From NCBI GenBank assembly GCA_040544425.1, contig JBEONO010000017.1, forward strand, positions 40,422-104,421: a stretch of 64,000 nt of DNA, in the 5' to 3' direction. Shown piece after piece: positions 54,947 to 63,910 of the stretch. Positions within the stretch are counted from its first letter, which is position 1. Each line of letters begins with the position of its first letter. The stretch is from Solimicrobium sp040544425 (GTDB lineage: Bacteria; Pseudomonadota; Gammaproteobacteria; Burkholderiales; Burkholderiaceae_D). The notes under the pieces are model-generated. The model did not search any database. It was not told the origin of the DNA and saw only the letters and a program-made list of their open reading frames with translations. The position numbers were made by a program, and so were the translations under genes.

Positions 54947-55888
54947 CTAAATTTCCTTCGAGCTTATCTGTCGAATTTCAACAGCCAGGCTGCCATCGGT
55001 TAACTGCACCAATTCGCCGCGCGCAAATTTATGCTGGTTGACCCGGATCTCGACATTCATGATGGCATCAGCGGAGATGGTAATCGTCTCACCCGGTATC
55101 ATGGCTTTTAACTCAGCCAGGGTGACCGATTTTTCCATCAGTATAAAACTGAGTTGCACAGGTAAATTGTCGAATTTATTCTGTGAGTCTTTCACTGTTG
55201 AGTCGTGGTTGGCTAAGTCAGCAGTGTCACTGTCAAGGCCTTCCGGTTCATCGTTGGGTTCTAAAATCATCAGAGACTCCTGATCCAATTTAAATTGAAA
55301 TAACGTTTCATTGTTGCTGCAAACCTTGCCACTGGGCCTGTCGATTAACAGGACGTCTCCTGCTTGGATGACGCCCAGCGAACGCAGTGGAAATTTGCTC
55401 GTTCCAAGACAAAAAAGTAGAGGAATCTGCAGACCGGAAAGGTGTTTCGGATCCGACCGCTCGCCACCAATGCCACACTTAAACTTTTCTACCAGTACAA
55501 CACCAGAGGAAGTCGGCAAGCCTGGCAGGCATCGCAACGCTTCACTGCTCCTGACCAATTCAATTATCTGACATTGTTTCAATGGCGCATGTTGACGGTC
55601 AAATTCAAGTTGCAAGGGGAAGCCGGCGATCAACGCTGGCAGGAGGCGCTCATCAAGACTTAACCAATCGATACCCACTATCTCGGGTAAAGTCTGTGTC
55701 AACCAGCAAGCAATATCAATGCAGCCCATGATTTCTGCACCATCTTCGAAATGCGCAGCAAACCGCAAATAGAACCTGGCGGTGACGAGGGCATTATCCT
55801 GAATCACATAACCCAGTTGGCGCAATTGTGCGCAGCTTGAGCCAAGCGCCAGCGCCTGTTGGTCAATTGAACGTAAGGTGCTTAACAT
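54947..55888 (-). CDS. sctQ: T3SS cytoplasmic ring protein SctQ (SpaO-like)
   Basis: 313 residues with two SpoA domains, the second one conserved at the end (ELKAMIPGETITISADAIMNVEIRVNQHKFARGELVQL). Forms the sorting-platform pods below the basal body. An internal start giving a separate SpoA2 fragment is known in this family; a likely candidate here is not obvious. It follows sctP by 2 nt. Confidence 0.93.
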   Translation of the reverse strand: MLSTLRSIDQQALALGSSCAQLRQLGYVIQDNALVTARFYLRFAAHFEDGAEIMGCIDIACWLTQTLPEIVGIDWLSLDERLLPALIAGFPLQLEFDRQHAPLKQCQIIELVRSSEALRCLPGLPTSSGVVLVEKFKCGIGGERSDPKHLSGLQIPLLFCLGTSKFPLRSLGVIQAGDVLLIDRPSGKVCSNNETLFQFKLDQESLMILEPNDEPEGLDSDTADLANHDSTVKDSQNKFDNLPVQLSFILMEKSVTLAELKAMIPGETITISADAIMNVEIRVNQHKFARGELVQLTDGSLAVEIRQISSKEI

Positions 55889-55890
55889 GG

Positions 55891-57012
55891 TTATTCGTCA
55901 TCGCGCGCGGCGACAGTCAGATTCAGGCTATTGTCAGCATGCCGGTCAAGGACCTGTTTAACCTCGCTATCCGAGGCGTGCAATACATACCCCTTTTGCG
56001 CAGACCCGGTAATCTCGACTGATTTATCTACGCCCCAAGAATCTAATTTGTATTTGATTCCTTCAACTGTTCCAGACCTCTGTCCGGCCTGCGCTGCACG
56101 TGCCTGCTCATTGGTATTTTTGCCGTGCCGACCAGTCAATGATTGTTGAGGCACCATTTCTGGGATGATGTTTACCGGCAAAGGCTGTGCAGGCATCATC
56201 ACCTGCGGCTGAGCAGAATCAATCGGGTCATCCTCTTTCTTTACCTTAACGTGCTGCACTGGTGCATCGACAATGCCTGGCTTCATCGCGCCATCTTTAT
56301 CGCTCACCGTGAAACTGCTGGCCCGATCGCCTGATCCATCGATTCTTTCCCTGCCTAATGTTGTCCCATTCAATGAAGAGGTATCCACCCCCGAAGCTTC
56401 GTTTGATTTCGAAGACGGATTGCTAGGAAGCGCTGCCTGTCCAGACGATCCGATTGAGACGCCTGACAAATTGGCCGGGGCCAGCATGGCGTCGTGGCCG
56501 CTGACATCATGTTCTAACGTGTCATCAATAGCAGACTTAACGGGTTGCGCTGAATCGGGCTTGCCAATTGCTGCCAAAACAGAAGATCGATCCGAGAAAG
56601 ATTTTTTGCTGGCGTCACTTTGACTGCTTGAGAGTTGATGCTGCTCTGCAAACTGGCTGCCGGAATAGTCAACTTTGGACACAGTTGAACCACCGTGATC
56701 ACCCCGTCCTGCATGACAGTCCAGATCTGCGGTGCCTTCCTTGATTGCATTTATCTGCCTGTTTAGTGATCCTGCCTGTTCGGCCAAAGATTTAATTTCA
56801 ACAGGCTGTCTTGACCAGGCGATTGACGCCATTACGGCAAGCGAATCGGTTGCATCTTCTGGACGTTTTTTTTTGATCGGCTCGTTGTCGGATATTTCTT
56901 CAACCGACTTTTTTAGCTCACCGACATATTGATCTGTTCGCTGGTCCAGGTCAGCCAGTTCATTAGTAGATAAATGTGTTGCGCGAGACTCAGATTGGAT
57001 TGGCATCGTCAT
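55891..57012 (-). CDS. sctP: T3SS needle-length regulator SctP (InvJ/SpaN-like)
   Basis: 373 residues, hydrophilic, Ser/Asp/Gln-rich and largely disordered up to about 270, then a compact region EGIKYKLDSWGVDKSVEITGS...YVLHASDSEVKQVLDRH that resembles the substrate-switch domain of InvJ/SpaN. No clear identity to named proteins; the call rests on position before sctQ (as invJ before spaO), size and composition. AAAGGAATAAAT precedes the ATG. Confidence 0.75.
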   Translation of the reverse strand: MTMPIQSESRATHLSTNELADLDQRTDQYVGELKKSVEEISDNEPIKKKRPEDATDSLAVMASIAWSRQPVEIKSLAEQAGSLNRQINAIKEGTADLDCHAGRGDHGGSTVSKVDYSGSQFAEQHQLSSSQSDASKKSFSDRSSVLAAIGKPDSAQPVKSAIDDTLEHDVSGHDAMLAPANLSGVSIGSSGQAALPSNPSSKSNEASGVDTSSLNGTTLGRERIDGSGDRASSFTVSDKDGAMKPGIVDAPVQHVKVKKEDDPIDSAQPQVMMPAQPLPVNIIPEMVPQQSLTGRHGKNTNEQARAAQAGQRSGTVEGIKYKLDSWGVDKSVEITGSAQKGYVLHASDSEVKQVLDRHADNSLNLTVAARDDE

Positions 57013-57145
57013 ATTTATTCCTTTCGGGTTTTTGACTTGAATTCAGGAACTAGAAGTGAATGTTACGATACGCTTTTATTTTGCATGCATATATTGGTGT
57101 TTACATCAAGTGGGGTCACCACCAAATTTTTAAAAATTTTCCAAA

Positions 57146-57182
57146 AATAAAAAAGCGCCTTATAGAAACTGGCGCTTTTAAT
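57146..57182 (-). terminator. Rho-independent terminator after the GNAT gene
   Basis: AAAAGCGCC/GGCGCTTTT stem of 9 bp with an 11-nt loop and A/T-runs on both sides. On the minus strand it follows the GNAT stop by about 33 nt, so the GNAT transcript should end before sctP. The symmetry would also allow function on the other strand. Confidence 0.82.
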
Positions 57183-57214
57183 CGGTACGGTGCCTGAGAT
57201 TGGCAATGCATTTT

Positions 57215-57793
57215 CTATTGAGAAACGGCAAGGCTCGACATCGGCTGTACTTGCTGTTGACGAGAAACAATTTGTTCGAACTCGAACCGTTTCCTGGGCA
57301 TTTTGTACGTAAGAACGTCCAGACCATACCAGTGTTCTATGCCTTCGTAACGCATACCAAGCCGTTGCATTACGCCAACTGAAGACTTGTTATCTTGGTG
57401 ACAAACTGCATAGAGAGCATCGATATTAATTTTTTCAAAGATAAATTCCATCATGGTTTTCGCCGCCTCCGTTGCATATCCTCTGTGCCATTTCGAGGGC
57501 TTCAAACGCCAACCAATTTCCAAAGGATTGTCTGGATTAAATTCAATATGCTGGATTCCACCTGTACCAACAAATTCACCGGTTTCCCGATCGATAAAGC
57601 TCCACGAAGAAAAACCAAGTTGAGTCCAATTTTTTTTCACCAAGTCCATATGCTCCAGCGTTTCTTCCAGTGATACTGTCCGCCCAGTAATATATTGCAT
57701 AACGCTGATGTCGCTGTTTAGGTAATACAACTCTTCAAGATGAGAGTTTTTGAAAGGCTCAAGTCGCAGACGCGGCGTAGTCAATATAGTCAT
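57215..57793 (-). CDS. GNAT N-acetyltransferase (RimJ/RimL-like)
   Basis: 192 residues: TPRLRLEPFKNSHLEELYYLN opening, FVGTGGIQHIEFNPDNPLEIGWRLKPSKWHRGYATEAAKTM with the acetyl-CoA loop, and the late VGVMQRLGMRYEG strand, as in RimJ/RimL-type acetyltransferases. It lies inside the T3SS cluster between the 151-aa gene and sctP, with its own terminator; no known injectisome role. It could modify a small molecule or a protein. A passenger gene is the simplest reading. Confidence 0.9.
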   Translation of the reverse strand: MTILTTPRLRLEPFKNSHLEELYYLNSDISVMQYITGRTVSLEETLEHMDLVKKNWTQLGFSSWSFIDRETGEFVGTGGIQHIEFNPDNPLEIGWRLKPSKWHRGYATEAAKTMMEFIFEKINIDALYAVCHQDNKSSVGVMQRLGMRYEGIEHWYGLDVLTYKMPRKRFEFEQIVSRQQQVQPMSSLAVSQ

Positions 57794-57846
57794 GATTAAT
57801 TTTTTTGGTCAAATTACATTCAGGCGCATTCCGAGAAACACGGCTC

Positions 57847-58302
57847 CTACCATTCTCTTGGCTTCCCGCCATTTTCTTCTGAAGGAAAAATCGCTCTTTC
57901 AACAAACTTTGGAAGAATCAAATTGAGGCCGGCCAGCTTTACCTGTTCTTTGTGAATAAAATCGACGACCCTGGGCCCATCATTTGCGCATGCCGCGGCC
58001 AGTTTTTGCATTAAGGGTACGAGGTTCGATATCGAAGTGATCGGTTTGCTGCCATCTTCGTTTCTAATTTCCTTGATTTTTTGAAGCAGCATTTTGCTCA
58101 TCATTTTTGGATCAATCGTAATTATTCCCTGGTTTTCAATCAGCCAGTTGTAGACTACTGTCATATCGGCACCATTGGGATCAGCAGCGGTGGTGCTTGC
58201 CGCTGCACCGGCACGTTCACTCAGCGGTATTGATTCATCCTGCTGCGCAGACGCAGCATTGACAGTGTTTGTTGGATTTGTTCCTTGAACTTGCATCTTC
58301 AT
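57847..58302 (-). CDS. Unknown T3SS-linked protein (151 aa)
   Basis: Hydrophilic, no signal peptide or membrane helix. The N-terminal 45 residues are low-complexity (Asn/Thr/Ala/Ser-rich), resembling a secretion signal; the rest is predicted helical (MTVVYNWLIENQGIITIDP, MMSKMLLQKIKEIR, VPLMQKLAAACANDG, VVDFIHKEQVKLAG). It directly follows sctD on the same strand (39-nt gap). I recognise no family. Candidates are a secreted accessory protein, a tip or an early substrate, or a chaperone. Confidence 0.6.
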   Translation of the reverse strand: MKMQVQGTNPTNTVNAASAQQDESIPLSERAGAAASTTAADPNGADMTVVYNWLIENQGIITIDPKMMSKMLLQKIKEIRNEDGSKPITSISNLVPLMQKLAAACANDGPRVVDFIHKEQVKLAGLNLILPKFVERAIFPSEENGGKPREW

Positions 58303-58341
58303 TCCTTTTAGAAAATCATCATTAACGGGCAGTGAACCGGT

Positions 58342-59562
58342 TCACTCCATTTTTTTGTTAAACATCCAATGAGACTTACTCATTGTGATGTAGCCGTCGT
58401 CACCGTACTTATATGATTTATCCTGGAGCAAGTCATCACGGATATCTGCAGAAAAGTGTACATAGCGTCGACCCCAGGTTTGATAGAACTGAGCAACAAA
58501 GCGACTAAACTCGCTCAAGTGGACATCCACTGAGGGCAAGCCACTCATCAACGTGACGCCGCTTTCGCTCTGTACAGTCTGATAGTCAAAGCCCAACGCC
58601 TTCAATCCTTGCTGTGCCTTATTCAGTACTTCGGCATCATCGTGCAACAAGATATGAATGCTGTGTGCATATGGCATAGCTCCAATCAGTAGCTGAGTAA
58701 CATGACTTAGGCTGGCTTCGTCGGTTGCATTGCGCGTTTTGCTGAGCAACAGTGTTGGATTGCCAGGGTCGACGAAACGGATCGCAAAGAAGGCAATATT
58801 ATTTCGCTCCAACAATCCGGCCAGCCTTGCTTCCTCGGACTGTGGGGTAACCACTCTCCAGGTTTCACTCAAATGTTTGCGCTGCAGTGCCTGTTGCGCC
58901 CATTCGGCCTGCTGCAAATTTGACGCAAACAAATAGCAGACCTCGTTCTTTCCTACGTGGACACTGTATCCGGCGCGGTCTCCTACAACATCGTGCAATT
59001 TGGTGGAAGAACTGACAGCCTCAGCCTGCTCGGACATATACTTCCATCCAAATCGACCGCCAACTCCGACGACTGCAAGCAAAGCCAAAACCAATAACGC
59101 CATGCCGTACCTCTTCAGGCTGTTACTCCGCTTGGCTTCAGGCACCATCGCAAGGTTATCTGCCTGCAAATGGATCGCGGGCAAGGGCAACACACCTTGT
59201 TGGACAACGTCGCTCCATTCCTGCCCTTCTTGTTTGATTGCGAAATGCACACCCTCTACTTCACATATCGTGTTGAGTTCTAAACGCTGGGTTTCTTGAC
59301 GGTCCGGAAAGCAGACACTTACGGCAATCGTGTTGTCTTCAATCGGGTTTTCCAGGTTAACAATAAAATTATTTCTAGGCTCAGCTGTCGGTATATAAAG
59401 AGTACGTTCTGAAAAAGCCAAATTGCCTTGCTGTGCACTGGCGTCCCCGACACAAATAAAATAGTTGTGCGGGGTCAATGAGAATTCAATGCCATTTAGT
59501 GAACCGCTTAGGACTTTGAAGACAAAATCTGTAGTCACGTTTTCGTATATTTGTTCATTCAT
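58342..59562 (-). CDS. sctD: T3SS inner-membrane ring protein SctD (PrgH/EprH-like)
   Basis: 406 residues: N-terminal FHA-like cytoplasmic domain (VLSGSLNGIEFSLTPHNYFICVG), a single membrane helix (MALLVLALLAVVGVGGRFGW, near residue 160), then periplasmic ring-building domains ending in DGYITMSKSHWMF, matching the PrgH C-terminal style. It forms the outer of the two inner-membrane rings with SctJ. Transcribed apart from the prgIJK-like genes, unlike SPI-1. Confidence 0.9.
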   Translation of the reverse strand: MNEQIYENVTTDFVFKVLSGSLNGIEFSLTPHNYFICVGDASAQQGNLAFSERTLYIPTAEPRNNFIVNLENPIEDNTIAVSVCFPDRQETQRLELNTICEVEGVHFAIKQEGQEWSDVVQQGVLPLPAIHLQADNLAMVPEAKRSNSLKRYGMALLVLALLAVVGVGGRFGWKYMSEQAEAVSSSTKLHDVVGDRAGYSVHVGKNEVCYLFASNLQQAEWAQQALQRKHLSETWRVVTPQSEEARLAGLLERNNIAFFAIRFVDPGNPTLLLSKTRNATDEASLSHVTQLLIGAMPYAHSIHILLHDDAEVLNKAQQGLKALGFDYQTVQSESGVTLMSGLPSVDVHLSEFSRFVAQFYQTWGRRYVHFSADIRDDLLQDKSYKYGDDGYITMSKSHWMFNKKME

Positions 59563-59968
59563 CGTGTTATTTACTCAATACCGTTGATTTCCCTAAAATA
59601 CACAGACGGGGTTTATAACCTTTATCCGTGCACGCCAAACTCATTTCGGTGGCCATGCTGAAATCGCTGTGGCGCCAAGCAATTCAAGTTCTGTAGTGTG
59701 GGCTAAAGGTTAGATTGGATTACCAAGAAAAGTAATTGGGGATTTCATCAATGAGTTAGGGCTTTGCAAGGAATGACAAAGATACTTTTGTTTATTTACA
59801 TTAGATCTTTGTTCGGAAGGTACGCGGATTTTGAACAAGGGTTCCCCCAAAAAAAACATCGGCAATCAGGCTGCCGATGTTGGACTAACTCATGTCAGAT
59901 ATGCAGAATGAACCGACTTTGATTCGTTTTGATATTCGAATCGAATTTACATAGGGTGTTTATTATGT
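59563..59968. other. 406-nt spacer between the effector gene and sctD
   Basis: Contains the effector terminator at 59849-59881 and, closer to sctD, an AT-rich stretch that should carry the sctD promoter. No supported ORF on either strand. A motif GGGGATTTC occurs here (near 59738) and again near 61897. Confidence 0.5.
59849..59881 (-). terminator. Rho-independent terminator after the 591-aa gene
   Basis: Minus-strand stem ACATCGGCA/TGCCGATGT (9 bp, 7-nt loop) followed by eight T. It lies about 90 nt after the stop of the candidate effector, supporting a monocistronic transcript. Confidence 0.85.
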
Positions 59969-61744
59969 TTAATAGTTATATGCGTCTCTGTGGTCTGGAG
60001 AACCATCCAAACTAGGCGAGGATTCATCAACACTCTCCCGACCGGTCTTAGCACCACCAGCCTGGAGAGGCTTCGGTGTGACTACAAACCAGTGCGAACC
60101 CCGCGCTTTATTAATGCTAACTTTGTCAGACGAAGAACTTCCATTATCTAATGCGGTAAGTAGCTCAGGCTTGGGAGCCGTGTCCGGCTTGGCGTTATTG
60201 GCATTGTTGGCAATGTACGCTTTTATGTTTCCACCAGACCCGACTTTTGTGAATTCCAACACAGGGACGGCATCCACTGGCGCGCTCGCCACAGTCGTAT
60301 TTGAACCAATTTGGGTTGTGCGGAGATAACCGTGCCGGCTCATTAAATAGGTGATATCTCCCTCTTCTAAAAACGTTCCAGATTTTTCGCAGTCATCGGT
60401 AATAGGAGGTGCCGCGTCTCTAAAGTCTTTGAATATACTTTGCCTGAGATCCGTTAAATTTTTAAACGGAGGCTTATTGCCCGTCGCAGCACTATCAAGA
60501 TTAGATTCAAAGGCGCGCCCACATCTATTAGACAAGTCCTCGAAAGAACTGGAATCCTTAATGAGTTTCAATTTGAACTCGTGTCTTTCCTTATTGTCCG
60601 GATTTCCCTTAAAGGGGGTTCCATGACTCTCCAAGTACCCAGTTTTAAAAGTGCTGAAATCTGGGTACATCAAGTTCAAGAGATTGATTTCTGCTAAACG
60701 AAGTGCCACGTTTAAGTCTTCAAAAGATTTGGCGCGGTCAACAAGGCCGGACTTCACAGTTTTTTCATGCTTGCTGCGGGCATCATCTGCGTCATTTTCT
60801 TTCAACGTTTCCAAGTATGCTTCTTTAAAACCATCATATTTCTGTATTGGACTATTATCTGGGACGTCTTCGGTAAGATCTAAAACTGCCGCAAATATTC
60901 TTGAAGCACGACGAAACTCCGCCAACTCATTCCTCGCTGCTTGAGGATCATAGCGGAGAGTGGCGCCTTCGCCACCGACAGCCTCAACGACCGCCATTAC
61001 GCCACAGTTATTACCTTCGCGGGTATCTTTACCTGTTGAATACTGCTTACCGTTTATATCAGTGACGGTCTTAGGTAGCTTCGGACTATTTGACGTTGCG
61101 GAACTTTGTACAACAAGACCTGAGGATTGGGATTTTTCAGGGCCTTTTCTCGACCGAGCATCTGCCAATAGTTTTTCCCTTGCGCCTTCGCTTGATTTAG
61201 TGGATGCAGGTAGCTGTTCACTCAGTGAGCCACCAGTGCTACCCTCCGGTGACGAAGTCCGCGTCGTCGGAAGGGTTTTTAATTTCCCTAAAAGGTCATC
61301 GGTTAGCCTCCCTTTTAATTGAACGTATTGAGATCTCGCAAACAAATTGGTATTGTTGCTGACCAAGTTGGCTTGCAGACTACTAATTTTAGCCAAAATT
61401 TGTTTTTTTATTTGCTCAATTTTTTTTTCAAATTCGATTTGCTGGGTGATGGGTAGTCGGACTAAAGTGTTTCCATGTTCATCTTTATTTCTAGGTAATC
61501 CCAACTCTGTTTGGTAGCGGTCATATTTGCTGAACTGCTCCAGAAGATAATCAATTTGACTGTCTTTTGTAAGCTTGCCATTCAATCCTGATTGGATCGA
61601 ATTATCGACATCTTTCTCCCAGTTCGTTCGCGCGAACACACGATCAAGAAAATAATCAATTCGCCGCAAATTTGTCTTTTGGTTACCTGATGCATTTGAA
61701 GTGGGAGCGACCTGTCTCTGAGTTGGAATTCTCGTGCCGTTCAT
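59969..61744 (-). CDS. Candidate T3SS effector with cysteine-protease-like Cys/His residues (591 aa)
   Basis: No known family by eye. The first 60 residues are Ser/Thr/Asn/Gln-rich and unstructured, as in T3SS signals; a helical region follows (110-150), then a Ser-rich linker. GREGNNCGVMAVVEAVGG places Cys247 in an N-C-G context at a helix start, and near the C-terminus ARGSHWFVVTPK gives His551 in a HWF strand; this Cys...HW pairing recalls OTU and other papain-like deubiquitinases. Acid residues are not located. AAGGTGAAACT precedes the ATG; AT-rich relative to the T3SS genes; divergent from the chaperone-translocator genes and with its own terminator. Function is inferred. Confidence 0.6.
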   Translation of the reverse strand: MNGTRIPTQRQVAPTSNASGNQKTNLRRIDYFLDRVFARTNWEKDVDNSIQSGLNGKLTKDSQIDYLLEQFSKYDRYQTELGLPRNKDEHGNTLVRLPITQQIEFEKKIEQIKKQILAKISSLQANLVSNNTNLFARSQYVQLKGRLTDDLLGKLKTLPTTRTSSPEGSTGGSLSEQLPASTKSSEGAREKLLADARSRKGPEKSQSSGLVVQSSATSNSPKLPKTVTDINGKQYSTGKDTREGNNCGVMAVVEAVGGEGATLRYDPQAARNELAEFRRASRIFAAVLDLTEDVPDNSPIQKYDGFKEAYLETLKENDADDARSKHEKTVKSGLVDRAKSFEDLNVALRLAEINLLNLMYPDFSTFKTGYLESHGTPFKGNPDNKERHEFKLKLIKDSSSFEDLSNRCGRAFESNLDSAATGNKPPFKNLTDLRQSIFKDFRDAAPPITDDCEKSGTFLEEGDITYLMSRHGYLRTTQIGSNTTVASAPVDAVPVLEFTKVGSGGNIKAYIANNANNAKPDTAPKPELLTALDNGSSSSDKVSINKARGSHWFVVTPKPLQAGGAKTGRESVDESSPSLDGSPDHRDAYNY

Positions 61745-62168
61745 AGTTTCACCTTACGTTGATTGAATAATGTCATTTCAATAGATTCGAATTTGTTCTT
61801 GAATGCCGTATTCGGGTCTCTTAATTTGATAATGTTATGCAAATCCAGCGCGACCCGTGGCCGCAACTTTATTCTTCCCGAAATACGATGACTATTGGGG
61901 ATTTCCCCCAATCTTTGGTGGTCAACTATCAGCCAAGTGGTGCTATCAATCTCAACAGAGTGTTCTCGAATTGATTTTGACCTGATACCTCCCGCGCACT
62001 ACTTTAAATTTGTAGGTAAATACACCAATAGGGAAACTCGCAATTTCTGCCTGGAATAAAAGCTAATACTCTGTGCAGCACCAATAGATACAACTATGTT
62101 GATCAATGTTGACAATAAGAATCGATATCAGTTGGCCGATTATTTTCTAACAATGACGAGAGAAAACC
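61745..62168. promoter_or_regulatory. 424-nt divergent promoter region between effector and chaperone genes
   Basis: AT-rich spacer with no supported ORF. It contains a perfect 7-bp dyad ATTGGGG-ATTTC-CCCCAAT at 61894-61912, which could be an operator shared by the two divergent T3SS genes. No consensus -35/-10 pair was clear enough to list. Confidence 0.45.
61894..61912. promoter_or_regulatory. Palindromic element, possible operator
   Basis: ATTGGGG, 5-nt loop, CCCCAAT. It lies 150 nt before the effector start and 256 nt before the chaperone start. Regulator unknown. Confidence 0.4.
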
Positions 62169-62690
62169 ATGTTCCAGTTATATCCCATGCCGAGCATTAG
62201 CGACACTTCTACCGACGAGATAGCGAGCAGAGAAATTGCTCAGGAAATTTTAGAGACCCTCGGTGAGGGTGCAACACTCAAGGAGATGGCCGGCATCCCC
62301 GACCAGATCATGGATGGCCTCTATGCCCACGCTTACGATTTCTACCAAAAAGGCCGCATCGCGGATGCCAAACTTTTCTTTCAATTCCTCTGTACCTACG
62401 ATTTTTACAATGCCGATTATCTGATTGGTATGGCAGCAGTCCATCAACAGCAGAAAGAATATGCTCAGGCGGCACACCTGTACAACCTGGCCTATACGCT
62501 TGACTCTAAAAATATTCGTGCGAAATTTTACGAAGGGCAATGTTGGCTATTTTTAAGGGAAAAAGTCAAAGCCAGCGAATGTTTTTCTACTGTGGCCGGC
62601 ACTAAAGTAACGGAGTCTCTGCAGAAGCAGGCACAGGGCTATTTGTCGGCATTAACTCCGACTCTTGAAGAAGGGGAAATGCATGCTTAA
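62169..62690 (+). CDS. T3SS class II translocator chaperone (SycD/SicA-like)
   Basis: 173 residues with three tetratricopeptide repeats: DGLYAHAYDFYQKGRIADAKLFF, NADYLIGMAAVHQQQKEYAQAAHLY and NIRAKFYEGQCWLFLREKVKASECF, as in SicA/IpgC/LcrH. Binds translocators in the cytoplasm before secretion. The stop overlaps the next gene by 8 nt, the usual sicA-sipB order. GAGAG lies before the ATG. Confidence 0.93.
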   Translation: MFQLYPMPSISDTSTDEIASREIAQEILETLGEGATLKEMAGIPDQIMDGLYAHAYDFYQKGRIADAKLFFQFLCTYDFYNADYLIGMAAVHQQQKEYAQAAHLYNLAYTLDSKNIRAKFYEGQCWLFLREKVKASECFSTVAGTKVTESLQKQAQGYLSALTPTLEEGEMHA

Positions 62691-63909
62691 TCCCATCGAT
62701 AACCGTCAACAAACGCAGAACGTACAAAACGGTTCGCCGTTGCCAGTCCCTACCATACCATCTGCGCAAAAAATTCAACCTGTCGTTGAACCGGGTAGTG
62801 CAGCAAGTACGGCGGATCATTTTCAAGAAAAAGATACTGCCAGTACCAGTGCGCGCCAGCCGGTCATCAATGCCCCACCTGGCGACTTGGCGAGTGCGCC
62901 AAGTTTTCATACGATTTTGATTACCCTGCAGCAGTTATTTGCTGATTCAAACATTGCAAGTACACAGCAAAAAGTAACGCTTAACAATGCGTTGATCAAT
63001 ACCCGGTCAAAAAATCTGGATGATGCAGTCAATGCAATTGGTCTTTCCAAAGATTATCTCAATAAGGCGATGACGGATCTGTCCGCAAAAAACCAACAAT
63101 TAGCCGAGGCACAGACGCTGCTCGGCGACAAAGCCAGTCAATTCGATGCAGCACAAAATCAATTGAATATTGATCAGGCGCGTGCTGATGCAATACTCGC
63201 CGATCTCAATAACAATCCAGGCGATTTGGTCCGTGAGAAAAAATATCAGGAAGCTGTGGCTGTTGTAGCGACTAGTTCACAAAAATTAACTGCAGCGCAA
63301 AATTCCCTGACTGCAGCGCAAGACGCGTACATCCTTGCCGGGAACGCAGCAGTTGATGCCGCTACCAATGCGGTGGCCGCACAACAGCAACTGGTCCAAT
63401 GCACAAATGACTATCTGAAATTGACGCCTGGCGCAGCAGCTTCTCAACTGATCACAACCGATGAACTAAAAAGCTCCATGCAGATAATGATGGAATGCAT
63501 GATGCAATTGAGCGAAATTCTGGGTAAATATAACGAGAGCAAGTTAAGAAGCCAAAACGAGCTGTTCCAACAGGTACAAAATGCCTTGATCGCTGAATGC
63601 AAAGCACTCGCGCAAAAATTTAGCGACGCGATGAAATTAGCGAAATCAATACAGGACGGGATGAAAATTGCCGTGAAAATTTTTGGTGCTATTGTACTGG
63701 CTCTCTCCGGGATTGCAGCAGTTGCCACTGGCGGCCTGGGCAGCGTCTTGGTCGTGGCAGCGTCAGCTGGCGTGATGGCTGCGGACGCGGGTCTGGACGC
63801 CGCAGGCAAGGAAACCCTGACCAGTCACATGATGAATCCGGTCATGAATGGCTTGACTAAACTCATCGTTGGCTTGATTAAGGAGCTCAAACCAGATATT
63901 GACGACTAA
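62683..63909 (+). CDS. T3SS hydrophobic translocator, IpaB/SipB-like, C-terminally truncated (408 aa)
   Basis: Forms part of the pore in the host membrane. The N-terminal 110 residues are disordered, then a long coiled coil (QQLAEAQTLLGDKASQFDAAQNQL..., residues 100-250), then the first hydrophobic region VKIFGAIVLALSGIAAVATGG and the NPVMNGLTKLIVGLIKEL helix, which matches NPIMEHVLKPLMELIGK in SipB. The reading ends (TAA) just there; the second membrane region and about 180 C-terminal residues of IpaB/SipB are absent. The ATG at 62683 follows AAGGGGAAATGC in the end of the chaperone gene. Probably inactive or shortened. Confidence 0.8.
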   Translation: MLNPIDNRQQTQNVQNGSPLPVPTIPSAQKIQPVVEPGSAASTADHFQEKDTASTSARQPVINAPPGDLASAPSFHTILITLQQLFADSNIASTQQKVTLNNALINTRSKNLDDAVNAIGLSKDYLNKAMTDLSAKNQQLAEAQTLLGDKASQFDAAQNQLNIDQARADAILADLNNNPGDLVREKKYQEAVAVVATSSQKLTAAQNSLTAAQDAYILAGNAAVDAATNAVAAQQQLVQCTNDYLKLTPGAAASQLITTDELKSSMQIMMECMMQLSEILGKYNESKLRSQNELFQQVQNALIAECKALAQKFSDAMKLAKSIQDGMKIAVKIFGAIVLALSGIAAVATGGLGSVLVVAASAGVMAADAGLDAAGKETLTSHMMNPVMNGLTKLIVGLIKELKPDIDD

Positions 63910-63910
63910 A

